Of a DNA stretch of 50,424 nucleotides, positions 40,459 to 48,179 are shown in pieces. The notes below the pieces were generated by a model. The model was given only the letters and a program-made list of their open reading frames with translations, was not told the DNA's origin and ran no database searches. The stretch lies in contig OMWZ01000014.1 in NCBI GenBank assembly GCA_900314855.1, forward strand, positions 1-50,424. The letters are read 5' to 3'. The stretch's first letter is position 1, and the number at the start of each line of letters is the position of its first letter. The position numbers and the translations under genes were made by a program. This stretch comes from an uncultured Selenomonadales bacterium. Lineage in GTDB: Bacteria > Bacillota > Negativicutes > Acidaminococcales > Acidaminococcaceae.

Positions 40459-41717
40459 TGGAACAGTATGATGTGGTAATTGTCGGCGGCGGCCCCGGCG
40501 GGCTGTCCGCGGCCTACTCCGCCTATGAAAACGGGGCGCGGAAAATCCTGGTCCTCGAACGGGACCGCGAGCTGGGCGGGATCCTGCAGCAATGCATCCA
40601 CAACGGCTTCGGCCTGCACCATTTCAAACAGGAATTGACAGGCCCGGGCTATGCCGACCGGTGCATTGCCCTGATCAAGGACAAGCCGGAAATCACGTGT
40701 CTCGTCGATACAATGGTCCTGGAAGTCAAGGACGATAAGACCGTAACGGCGGTCAACCCGGAAAAAGGACTGTTCACGGTCCAGGGCAAGACGGTCATCC
40801 TCACCATGGGCTGCCGCGAACGGACCCGCGGCGCCATCCGCACGGCCGGCGAGCGGCCGGCAGGCATCTTTACGGCCGGCGCGGCCCAGCGCATGGTCAA
40901 TATGGAAGGCTACCTGCCTGGCAAGAAAATCGTCATCCTGGGCAGCGGCGATATCGGCCTCATCATGGCGCGCCGCATGACCCTGGAGGGCTGCAAGGTG
41001 CAGGCCGTGTGCGAAATCTGCCCCTATTCGAACGGCTTGACCCGCAACATGGTCCAGTGCCTCTATGACTTCGACATTCCCCTGTATCTGTCCCACACGA
41101 TTCTGAAGATCAAGGGCAAGGACCGCGTCGAAGGCGTCACCATCGCCAAAGTGGATGAAAAGATGCGGCCCATCCCGGGGACGGAATTTGAGATCGAGTG
41201 CGACACGCTGCTGTTGTCGGTGGGCCTGATCCCGGAGAACGAGCTGTCCCGCGTGGCCGGCGTCGAAATCGCTCCGTTCACGAACGGCCCAAAAGTGGAC
41301 CAACACCGCCAGACGAACCTGCCCGGCATTTATGCCGCCGGCAACGTCGTCCATGTCCACGATTTGGTCGACTTTGTGTCGGACGAGGCGGACATTGCCG
41401 GCAAATTTGCCGCCCTGGAAGCGCAGGGGAAGCTGGCCCCGACGGTCCAGACCGTCGCCGTCCGGCCTGTGGACGGCGTCCGCACCTGCGTGCCCCAGGT
41501 CCTGCACCTGCCGGAAGGCGGTGAAGCTACCCGCCTCTTTATGCGTGTCGGCGCCCCGGCCCGTAAGGTCACGCTCGAAGTGAAATGCGGCGGCGAGGTC
41601 CTGGTGAAACGCGTATTCCCTGTAGTCAAACCGAGTGAAATGATTACCCTGGATCTGCCGGCCGCCAAAACGGCCCTCATGAGCGGGGAAATCACGGTCG
41701 GATTGAAGCAGGCGTAA
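40458..41717 (+). CDS. FAD/NAD(P)-dependent oxidoreductase, partner of the GlpA-like protein
   Basis: This 419-residue flavoprotein of the pyridine nucleotide-disulphide fold has YDVVIVGGGPGGLSAAYSAY (FAD) and KIVILGSGDIGLIMARRM (second dinucleotide site). The C-terminal GIYAAGNVVHVHDLVDFVSDEA contains the usual FAD-ribityl motif. Between them lies MGCRERTRGAIRTAGERPAG, typical of this family. It starts on the last base of the previous stop codon (TAATG). With its neighbours it probably forms a cytoplasmic electron-transfer complex for glycerol 3-phosphate or a related hydroxy-acid. Confidence 0.9.
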   Translation: MEQYDVVIVGGGPGGLSAAYSAYENGARKILVLERDRELGGILQQCIHNGFGLHHFKQELTGPGYADRCIALIKDKPEITCLVDTMVLEVKDDKTVTAVNPEKGLFTVQGKTVILTMGCRERTRGAIRTAGERPAGIFTAGAAQRMVNMEGYLPGKKIVILGSGDIGLIMARRMTLEGCKVQAVCEICPYSNGLTRNMVQCLYDFDIPLYLSHTILKIKGKDRVEGVTIAKVDEKMRPIPGTEFEIECDTLLLSVGLIPENELSRVAGVEIAPFTNGPKVDQHRQTNLPGIYAAGNVVHVHDLVDFVSDEADIAGKFAALEAQGKLAPTVQTVAVRPVDGVRTCVPQVLHLPEGGEATRLFMRVGAPARKVTLEVKCGGEVLVKRVFPVVKPSEMITLDLPAAKTALMSGEITVGLKQA

Positions 41718-41792
41718 CGGGATTCCCGGGAATCCCCGGGAAGTCCTGTACCCCCAAATAGCGAAAGGAAGCCGGAGGAAAAAGAGGAAAAA

Positions 41793-42164
41793 ATGGAAAC
41801 AAAAGTGATGAACTGCATCATGTGCCCCATGGGCTGCGAAATGACCGTGACCATGGAACATGGAAAATTTATCAGCGTCACGGGCAATACGTGTCCCCGC
41901 GGCGCCAAATACGCGGAACAGGAAGTGACGGACCCGAAACGGATGCTGACGACGACGGTCCGCGTCCACGGCGGCCTGCTGCCCCTGCTGCCTGTCGTCT
42001 CGGCAGATGTGCTGCCCAAAGGGCGCGTCAAGGACTGCGTGGACTGCCTGCGCCGCGTGGAAGTCCAGGCGCCTGTTCAGGCCGGGGACGTGGTTGTGAA
42101 AGATATCCTGGGCCTGGGCGTGGATATTCTTGCCAGCCGGGACATGGAAAGCGTGGTTTCGTAA
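41793..42164 (+). CDS. DUF1667 small iron-sulfur-type protein
   Basis: This 123-residue protein starts MNCIMCPMGCEMTV and has a second cysteine region at NTCPRGAKYAEQE. The CxxCxxxC and downstream Cys pattern suggest an Fe-S or zinc site. The family regularly accompanies the two preceding flavoprotein genes. ATG 41793 follows GGAGGAAAAAGAGG. It closes the operon, followed by a strong terminator. Confidence 0.88.
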   Translation: METKVMNCIMCPMGCEMTVTMEHGKFISVTGNTCPRGAKYAEQEVTDPKRMLTTTVRVHGGLLPLLPVVSADVLPKGRVKDCVDCLRRVEVQAPVQAGDVVVKDILGLGVDILASRDMESVVS

Positions 42165-42189
42165 GAAAAAAATACCTTATTTCCGAATC

Positions 42190-42231
42190 AAAAGCTTGGA
42201 ACCCTCTGAGGAGGGATTCCAAGCTTTTTTT
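42190..42231 (+). terminator. Intrinsic terminator of the GlpA-like operon
   Basis: AAGCTTGGAA and CCCTC pair with GAGGG and TTCCAAGCTT around a 4-nt loop (one bulged A), followed by T residues to 42231. Confidence 0.92.
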
Positions 42232-42330
42232 AGGTTCTTTTCTCCCCTGCCCTTTTCCGTCATACCATCCGCCGTACCGTCGTACATGGGGAAAGAAGAG
42301 GGAGAGGGGGACCATAATAAAAATCCCGTT

Positions 42331-42378
42331 TTTGATACGTATTGCGAAAATACGTATCTTTTCGACACGTATTAAAAA
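42331..42378 (+). repeat. 48-nt intergenic repeat, copy B
   Basis: It reads TTTGATACGT, nine variable bases, ATACGTAT, CTTTT, then CGACACGTATTAAAAA, and matches the reverse complement of copy A at 9784-9831. It lies in the gene-free stretch 42165-42603, between the terminator and the promoter of the beta-helix gene. I see no gene in this stretch. Confidence 0.75.
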
Positions 42379-42440
42379 GGACGATTTTAAAAATGGGGAT
42401 ATCGTGCGCTGCTTCCTGAAACCCGGCATTGTCGAAAAAA

Positions 42441-42484
42441 CTGAGGAATTCCTTAGGCCCGCGGAAGTTTTTTTTCGCTATAAT
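42441..42484 (+). promoter_or_regulatory. Operator and promoter of the beta-helix gene
   Basis: The near-palindrome CTGAGGAATTCCTTAG (42441-42456) is followed by 22 nt and the -10 box TATAAT (42479-42484). There is no good -35. The palindrome's centre falls about 42 bases before the expected start, where a class II activator binds. The same arrangement precedes the SPFH gene at 48033. Confidence 0.75.
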
Positions 42485-42531
42485 GAAAGAAAAAAAGGCA
42501 GTCAAGAATCCTTTTCCCTATTTCTTTACAC

Positions 42532-42558
42532 CCGCCGGGCGCAAAGAAGGCCCGGCGG
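42532..42558 (+). other. Stable hairpin in the beta-helix mRNA leader
   Basis: CCGCCGGGC (42532-42540) pairs with GCCCGGCGG (42550-42558) around a 9-nt loop, with no T run after it. It is about 45 nt before the start codon and could protect the leader or affect translation. Confidence 0.45.
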
Positions 42559-42603
42559 AATGGGGACGCGGGGACTTGACACCAGACACAGGGGGGGATG
42601 GAA

Positions 42604-43389
42604 ATGGAGAAGACCTGTAAACGCAAAACCGGCTGCCGGTGGCTGGTTTTCCTGCTGGCAGCTCTGGTCCTGCTGCTGCCGCATACAGACGCGGCAGCCC
42701 AGAAGACGGTTTTCGTCAACAATGTGTACGAACTGATGGAGGCCTTGGCGGACGATACGGAAATCGTGCTGGCACCGGGGCGGTACGACATTTCGGAATG
42801 GGGACGGGACAATGCGGCGCAAAAGCTGGTGCATCCCTTTGGCTACAACGAACTCAGCCCGGCTGGACTGTACCGGTTCGATGGGCTGGAAATCTGCGGG
42901 TTCCGGAATCTGACCATCCGTGGGCGTGACGTCGCTTCCGTGACGGCGGAAATCGTGCAGGAAGACCGGTACGAGCCTGTCCTGAATTTCCGGAACTGCC
43001 ACGGACTGAAGCTCGCCAACCTCCGCGCAGGCCACGTTGAAGGAAAAGGCTACTGCAGCGGCGCCGTCCTCAACTTCGCCGAAACGTCCGGTGTGGAAAT
43101 CCGGAATGCCGACCTGTACGGCTGTGGTACGTACGGATACGAAGCCCGGAACTGCAACGGCATTACCGTATACGACAGCGTGATCCGTGACTGCACGTAC
43201 GGCCTGATTTCCGCCAGCAACTCCACGGGCCTGCGCTGCCTGCGCACTACCTTCAAGGATACGAGCACGAACCTGCAGCTCCTGTGGATGGAATCCTCCC
43301 AGGTGGAACTGACGGATTGTGTCTTCGACAATGTCTACGGGTCCTTGAAGAGACTCCGTGTCTCGACGGGCCTGCATGGCAGCAACTAG
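42604..43389 (+). CDS. Secreted right-handed parallel beta-helix protein
   Basis: This 261-residue protein begins with a signal peptide: a basic KRKTGCR, the hydrophobic WLVFLLAALVLLL and a likely cut after DAAA. It continues as a pectate-lyase-like beta-helix. Repeated short strands are visible: ICGFRNLTIRGRD, FRNCHGLKLANLRAGHV, FAETSGVEIRNADLYG, ARNCNGITVYDSVIRD, SSQVELTDCVFDNVYG. No catalytic site is evident. ATG 42604 is preferred because the GGGGGGG ribosome site abuts the first ATG (42598). The product is probably periplasmic or exported. It shares its operator type with the SPFH gene, which suggests a common stress or envelope signal. Confidence 0.82.
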   Translation: MEKTCKRKTGCRWLVFLLAALVLLLPHTDAAAQKTVFVNNVYELMEALADDTEIVLAPGRYDISEWGRDNAAQKLVHPFGYNELSPAGLYRFDGLEICGFRNLTIRGRDVASVTAEIVQEDRYEPVLNFRNCHGLKLANLRAGHVEGKGYCSGAVLNFAETSGVEIRNADLYGCGTYGYEARNCNGITVYDSVIRDCTYGLISASNSTGLRCLRTTFKDTSTNLQLLWMESSQVELTDCVFDNVYGSLKRLRVSTGLHGSN

Positions 43390-43469
43390 TGACGGCAAGG
43401 CACCGGAGGTAAGGAAGGAAACAGCTGGCCGGCCGGGTACGGCTGGTGGAATAAGCACCCTGACGAAAA

Positions 43470-43504
43470 AAGGATTGCGGCCTCTGAGAGGTCGCAATCC
43501 TTTT
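43470..43504 (+). terminator. Bidirectional terminator between the beta-helix and regulator genes
   Basis: AAGGATTGCG pairs with CGCAATCCTT (with inner CCTCT/AGAGG), flanked by an A run upstream and a T run downstream. It can serve both convergent genes. Confidence 0.88.
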
Positions 43505-43516
43505 CCTTTTCCTGCC

Positions 43517-44140
43517 TCACGATTTCACGTTGATATAGCCCTTGTTCGCCGCTTCGATGGCGAGCTGCAGCAAAGTCTTGAAGCCTGTTTTGGCCAGCAT
43601 CTTGTTGATGTGGAAATTGATAGTGCTGTCGCTGACAAACAATTCTTTCGCTATTTCGCGCCGCGTCAGGCCCGCCGAATACAGGCGCAGGATTTCCAGC
43701 TCCCGTTCGGTCAGGGCGCACTGGGCCGTGCCGAAGGTCATGGTGTCCCGCGAGACATTGGGATAGCGGTGCTCCCCGGCCATGGTGGCCCGGATGCATT
43801 CGACGAATTCTTCCATGGAAGACGTCTTGTAGAGAAAGCTGTCGGCACCGGCCTCTTTGCCGCGCTCCAGGAAATTGAGTTCCGGAAACCCCGTCATCAA
43901 AATGACTTTGATGGCGGGGTTCTCTTTTTTAATCCGCTCCGTGGCGTAAATGCCCAGAATGTCCCCGTCGGCGCAAATATCCATGAGGACGCAGTCCGGG
44001 TGCCACGTGCGGCACGCCAGGTCCGCGGCACCGGCATCGGCAATGGCCGCGACGACGCGGATGTCGTCGTAATTGCGCATGGCGCTCGTAAAGGTGTCCA
44101 GCAGGATTTGCTGGTCTTCCACAATCAATACCTTGATCAT
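43517..44140 (-). CDS. LuxR/NarL family response regulator
   Basis: This 207-residue regulator has a receiver domain starting IKVLIVEDQQILLD, phospho-acceptor Asp54 in CVLMDICADGD and the conserved Lys105 in FLYKTSS. Residues 143-205 form a LuxR-type helix-turn-helix (LTERELEILRLYSAGLTRREIAKELFVSDSTINFHINKML). Start ATG 44140 has GGGG-rich sequence upstream. The frame also runs on into the kinase gene, but only because that gene is frameshifted. It is the natural candidate to bind the two CTGAGGAATTCCTTAG sites that flank this locus. Confidence 0.93.
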   Translation of the reverse strand: MIKVLIVEDQQILLDTFTSAMRNYDDIRVVAAIADAGAADLACRTWHPDCVLMDICADGDILGIYATERIKKENPAIKVILMTGFPELNFLERGKEAGADSFLYKTSSMEEFVECIRATMAGEHRYPNVSRDTMTFGTAQCALTERELEILRLYSAGLTRREIAKELFVSDSTINFHINKMLAKTGFKTLLQLAIEAANKGYINVKS

Positions 44141-44223
44141 TTCCCCATTTCCCCCAGTTCCTGATTTTTTGGCTGCCTTTGCCTTCCCTTTTCCATTCCG
44201 GCCGTCAAGTTCCATCCTGGCCG

Positions 44224-45583
44224 TTACGCCGGCGGCTTTCCTGTCCCGCAATGGATTCGGAAAAGTGGCTGGTGTTCGACGCGCAGGACGCCGCCGAGAC
44301 TTTCCATGCGCTCCCGGATGCCTGTCAGGCCCGTACCGAACCGGGGCGGCGCTGCCGTGCCGCCGCCGTTGTCGAACAAATCCAGGGTATACCGGCCCCG
44401 CGTTCCGGCCAGGCGGATGACGACCTTGTCGCAATGGCCGTGGCGCACGGCATTGGTCGGGCAGCTCCCCGTGGCAATGCACCTGGATCCCGATTTTGCG
44501 GTACGTGGACAAGATATTGGACAGCACGGTTTCCGGCTTGCTCACACGGGACATCTTCATTTCGCGGATGACCTCGTCCAAAAGCGGCGCGACGCGGACG
44601 GCGGCCCCATCGACGTCCGTGTCGATCAGGCGCTGCATCAGGGCCAGGCGCTGCCCCAGCAGGTCGTGGATGAAGAATCGGATTTTCGTTGCCACCTGTT
44701 CCTGCGTGATTTTTTCCAGGCCTCCCAACAGATTCTTGATTTTCCCGCCCTGTTCCTTCAGCAGGGCGTTCTGTTCCTGGAGCTGGCGGTTGGCGGAGTC
44801 CTCGGCCGTGACATCTTTCACGAGGATCTGCGTCATGGGACCGTCCGGCGTCTGCAGTTCCGAACGGCTGAGCAGGACGGCCTGTCCGTCGGGAAAGCGC
44901 AGGAATAGCTCCATGCCGAGACGCTGGAGCGCAAGGCACCGGTCCGGCGGGTAAGTGGCGGCATCGTGCCAGAAGTGGCGCAGGTCGCTATAATACTGGC
45001 CGAAGCGTTGGTAACATAAATCGAGGAAGACCGTGTTGGCGAGAAAGATGTTCCCGTCGTTCCGGGCAAAGGCGAGACCCAGGGGCAGGTTATCGATAGC
45101 CGTCTTGATGGTGTGGGGCGTCAGGAGGTCCTGACGCTGACGCCAGAGGATGCGCGCCGCGAAAAACTCCCGCAAGGTCCACAGGACGAGGGAGAGTCCC
45201 AGGCCCTGCCAGTCCAGGCGCGCCAGGACGCCGGGCAGGGAGAGGAAAATCGCGGCGGTCAGACACAAATCCCTGGGCAGATCGCGCTGTTCCAGGGCGA
45301 GGGTGGCCAGGGCGGCGGCCCCGGCGGCATAGCGCCAGCCTGTCAGGGATGGGATGATCAGTTCATCCGTGTAGCGCGCAGACAGCGGTTGGGCCAGGGT
45401 CGTAAAGACGAACAGGATGGCAAAGACCAGCAGGATTCCTTCCCGGAGCAGTCCGAAACGGTGATGCCGGTTGTCCCGGTGCGCGGTCTGGGTCAGGAGA
45501 ACGGCCTGCAGGCAGACCAGGAAACAGCCGTACGACAGGAGGAGCCAGCGCCAGGGCGCGTCGAGAAAATAGAAGGATATCAT
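44224..45583 (-). pseudogene. Membrane histidine kinase with an internal deletion and frameshift
   Basis: The N-terminal part has four or so hydrophobic helices to about residue 140, a PAS-like segment (DNLPLGLAFARNDGNIFLANTVFLDLC) and a coiled coil. The DHp motif IRFFIHDLLGQRLALMQRL carries the putative phospho-His306. After GELP the frame breaks at about 44458. The next frame resumes at TNAVRHGHCDKVVIRLAG and continues with DLFDNGGG and GTGLTGIRERMESLGG, the ATP-binding G boxes, stopping at 44224. Compared with other NarL-type kinases, about 20-25 residues including the N-box Glu are missing at the break, so this looks like an out-of-frame deletion. ATG 45583 overlaps the sensor gene's TGA. 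As written, the kinase cannot bind ATP normally. Confidence 0.8.
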
Positions 45584-47913
45584 GACGCGGTCCCCCCTTC
45601 TTCTCCTGGCTGCAGGGTGATATACAATGTCACCGAATCATCGTCCTTGTCCAACTCCGTCTGGCAGGACACCCAGTCTTTGCGGCGGGCGAGGACGTGA
45701 CCGGCCGCGGCGAGGATTTCTGCCAGGCCCGGGCTGGCGAGGCACACCAGACGCAGGGCGCCGCCTGTTTCCACCAGGCTCAGGAGGACTGTTTCCCCGG
45801 AGCGGCGGCTGCAGCTTTCCAGCAGGAACTCCGCCAGGTCATACAAGGTCAGGGCGTCGCCGGCCGCCAGCAGGGAACGGTCCAGACGGTATGTGCAGGC
45901 GCTCTGCAGGCCGGCGGCGGTGAAATAATCGCAGCTTTCCCGCAGGGCCATCATGAACTCCAGGGGCTTGATGGTACCCTGGCCTTTGGACGAAAGAAGC
46001 AGGACGCAGCGCTTCTTGAGATACACGATAAGGCAGCTCACCAGGCGCATGACGCGTTTTTGCCCGGGACGGTCGAGGTCCTGCCGTTCCAATTGTCCCG
46101 TGAGGACGCGCACGGCATGGCTTTTGGATTCGCAAACGGCGGCCAGTTCCGCGAAGAGGCGGTTCTGCTGCTGCAGCGTCAGGTAGCGGGAACGGATTTC
46201 CCGGCGCCGGCGGAGCAGGCGGACATAGCGCGACAAGGTGCGATTGCTCAGATCCAGGGAATGGCGCAGGCGGCGGATTTCCGACAGGTCCTCCTGCCAC
46301 CAGAAAGACCCCTTGTCCAGGGGGAGGCGGTGGAGGACTAGGCCCGATTCCGGCGGCTGGGACCGGGGCAGGATGCCGTAGACCGTGTTTCCCGTGGAAT
46401 CGCAAATGGCCATGGAAACCGTGGAACAGTCGAAGGCCCGTTCGTAGCCCCGATTGACGGGAAGCAGGTACAGATAATCCGATATGGCGGCGAAGGCGAG
46501 ACAGCCCCAGATGAGGACGAGGCACGTATCCCAATAGCGCGCGCTGGCAAGGTTCATGCCGTAGCAGAAGTGATACGCCAGCTCCAGGCACAGGATGAGC
46601 GCCGGCAGGGCGTATTTTCCCAGCAGGACCGCCCTGGCAGTTCCGGCTTCCGTCTCTTCCCCGGTCCCGTCGGGCCGCTTCCGGGGGCAGCGGAGCATGG
46701 CGCAGCCATTGCGCACGAGGAAGAAGACAGCGGCGCAGAACTGGGCCGCCAGGAAACACTTGAGGAAGGAGCCCGCCAGCGTGATTTCGTAGATGTCGCT
46801 GCTGTGCGTGAAGCCCAGGGGAAACGCGGCAAAGAATTCCGTCAGGTCATTGGTGAGAACGACCAGGCACGCGGCCCCGTCCAGGACGGCCAGGGCCTTC
46901 CACCACGACGGCACGCGGAAGTCGCCGTGCCGCCGGGTCATGTAATAAACGGCCAGGAGCAGGGACAGGGCGATGAGAAAGTAGGACGGGTAGAAGGCAT
47001 ACCAGAGAAAACGGTTCAGCGTCGAGTTTTCGTCCGTATACAGTTTGAAGAAACGCACCAGGGCCAGCAGCAGCACGGAGCCTTCCGCCAGGCAGGCCGC
47101 CAGCAGGACATTCCGCCGCTGGATATGGTGCCGCAGGAATCCGAAGACGAGGAAAATGGCCGCGAAGGTGACCAGGTAAGCCGCGGTCAGGCTGGTGCGG
47201 CCGTTTCGGGCCCAGACGCGGTAATGGGCCACGTGGCGCCGCAGCAGGGAAGGCAGGGCCATATGGGTGGCTTCGAAGGTTTCGGAATCTTCCAGGTCCG
47301 GCCGCGGCGGCTGGGCGTTGGCCCCGATCAGGGGCCGGTCGCTCAGCAGGCCCCGGGTCACGCGCAGAGGATGGGTCCGGGGCGTGACCAGGGCCAGATG
47401 GTTCCTGTCCTGGAGCTGACGCCGCCGTTCCGCTTCGGACCGGAACAGGATTTCCACGGGGAAAGGCGCCGGCGCGACGGCGGAACGGTCCCGGCTGTAT
47501 TCCCGGCCCTGGTAGTGGATTACCAGGCGTCCGTCCCGCCACAGTTCCGTCAGGAGGGCCAGGACATCTTTTTCGTGGCAGCTGCCCCGGAGGGCCAGGA
47601 TGCCCGACTTCCAGTCGGCGTCGTTGTCTTCGATGCCGAGGACGGCCCGGCTGTGGTACAGATCCTGCCAGTCCGTGATCTCCTCCCGGCAGAGACTGCG
47701 GTTGATGAGAAAGACGATGTCGTCGATTTCCCGGGGATACCAGTACAGGGGCTGTCCCTGCCGGGCGAGCAGCACGGCTTCCGAATCGCGGGCAGGAAGG
47801 GGCCTGGCGCCTGCCTGCCGGGCCGGGCCCAGCAGGCACAGGGCGCAGAAAAGCAGCAGGGCAAAGCGGACATACCTTGCCGCCGTGTCCGCGAAAAAGC
47901 CGCGCCTTTCCAT
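45580..47913 (-). CDS. 7TM sensor protein with periplasmic domain and kinase-like C-terminus
   Basis: This 777-residue protein has a signal peptide (YVRFALLLFCALCLLG) and a periplasmic domain to about residue 240 that resembles a solute-binding fold (WYPREIDDIVFLINR, EITDWQDLYHS). Seven hydrophobic helices follow to about 500. The cytoplasmic part carries a coiled coil (LSNRTLSRYVRLLRRRREIRS) and a region shaped like a histidine kinase but without a clear phospho-His or intact G boxes. ATG 47913 follows GGAGG. Its stop overlaps the start of the kinase gene (ATGA), so the two are cotranslated. I infer a sensor that feeds the kinase; its signal is unknown. Confidence 0.75.
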   Translation of the reverse strand: MERRGFFADTAARYVRFALLLFCALCLLGPARQAGARPLPARDSEAVLLARQGQPLYWYPREIDDIVFLINRSLCREEITDWQDLYHSRAVLGIEDNDADWKSGILALRGSCHEKDVLALLTELWRDGRLVIHYQGREYSRDRSAVAPAPFPVEILFRSEAERRRQLQDRNHLALVTPRTHPLRVTRGLLSDRPLIGANAQPPRPDLEDSETFEATHMALPSLLRRHVAHYRVWARNGRTSLTAAYLVTFAAIFLVFGFLRHHIQRRNVLLAACLAEGSVLLLALVRFFKLYTDENSTLNRFLWYAFYPSYFLIALSLLLAVYYMTRRHGDFRVPSWWKALAVLDGAACLVVLTNDLTEFFAAFPLGFTHSSDIYEITLAGSFLKCFLAAQFCAAVFFLVRNGCAMLRCPRKRPDGTGEETEAGTARAVLLGKYALPALILCLELAYHFCYGMNLASARYWDTCLVLIWGCLAFAAISDYLYLLPVNRGYERAFDCSTVSMAICDSTGNTVYGILPRSQPPESGLVLHRLPLDKGSFWWQEDLSEIRRLRHSLDLSNRTLSRYVRLLRRRREIRSRYLTLQQQNRLFAELAAVCESKSHAVRVLTGQLERQDLDRPGQKRVMRLVSCLIVYLKKRCVLLLSSKGQGTIKPLEFMMALRESCDYFTAAGLQSACTYRLDRSLLAAGDALTLYDLAEFLLESCSRRSGETVLLSLVETGGALRLVCLASPGLAEILAAAGHVLARRKDWVSCQTELDKDDDSVTLYITLQPGEEGGTAS

Positions 47914-48032
47914 GCTTTCTTCCTCCATTTGTCGCTTTTCCGGCAGGGCCGGTTCCTTTTTGTTTCCTTTTCTCCCATGATACTACGGAAGGTCCCTTTT
48001 CGGCAAAGAAATCCGCGCTTCTTCCCCAAAGA

Positions 48033-48077
48033 CTGAGGAATTCCTTAGGTCGGACGGTCCCCCTTTCCTGCTACAAT
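48033..48077 (+). promoter_or_regulatory. Operator and promoter of the SPFH gene
   Basis: CTGAGGAATTCCTTAG (48033-48048), identical to the site at 42441, is followed by 23 nt and the -10 box TACAAT (48072-48077). It lies in the divergent region between the sensor and SPFH genes and might also affect the sensor operon, although no -10 box stands at a suitable distance on the minus strand. Confidence 0.75.
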
Positions 48078-48127
48078 GGAAAAGAAGAAGAGTCCCCCGG
48101 CAGGGCTGGGGCGGTGGAATCATGCAG

Positions 48128-48156
48128 TCATAAAGATTCCGTCATCATAAAGATTC
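48128..48156 (+). repeat. Direct repeat in the SPFH mRNA leader
   Basis: TCATAAAGATTC occurs at 48128-48139 and again at 48145-48156, in the 5' leader about 25-50 nt before the start codon. It could be a small tandem duplication or a binding site. Confidence 0.5.
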
Positions 48157-48179
48157 AGGCAGCAAAAAGGAGGAATACC

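Noticed and set aside
43517..45583. A single 688-codon frame that looks like a hybrid histidine kinase-response regulator
   Set aside because: The middle part is out-of-frame sequence rich in Arg and Pro. The real ATPase domain is in the adjacent frame, and the regulator has its own ATG and ribosome site at 44140. The fusion results from the kinase's frameshift.
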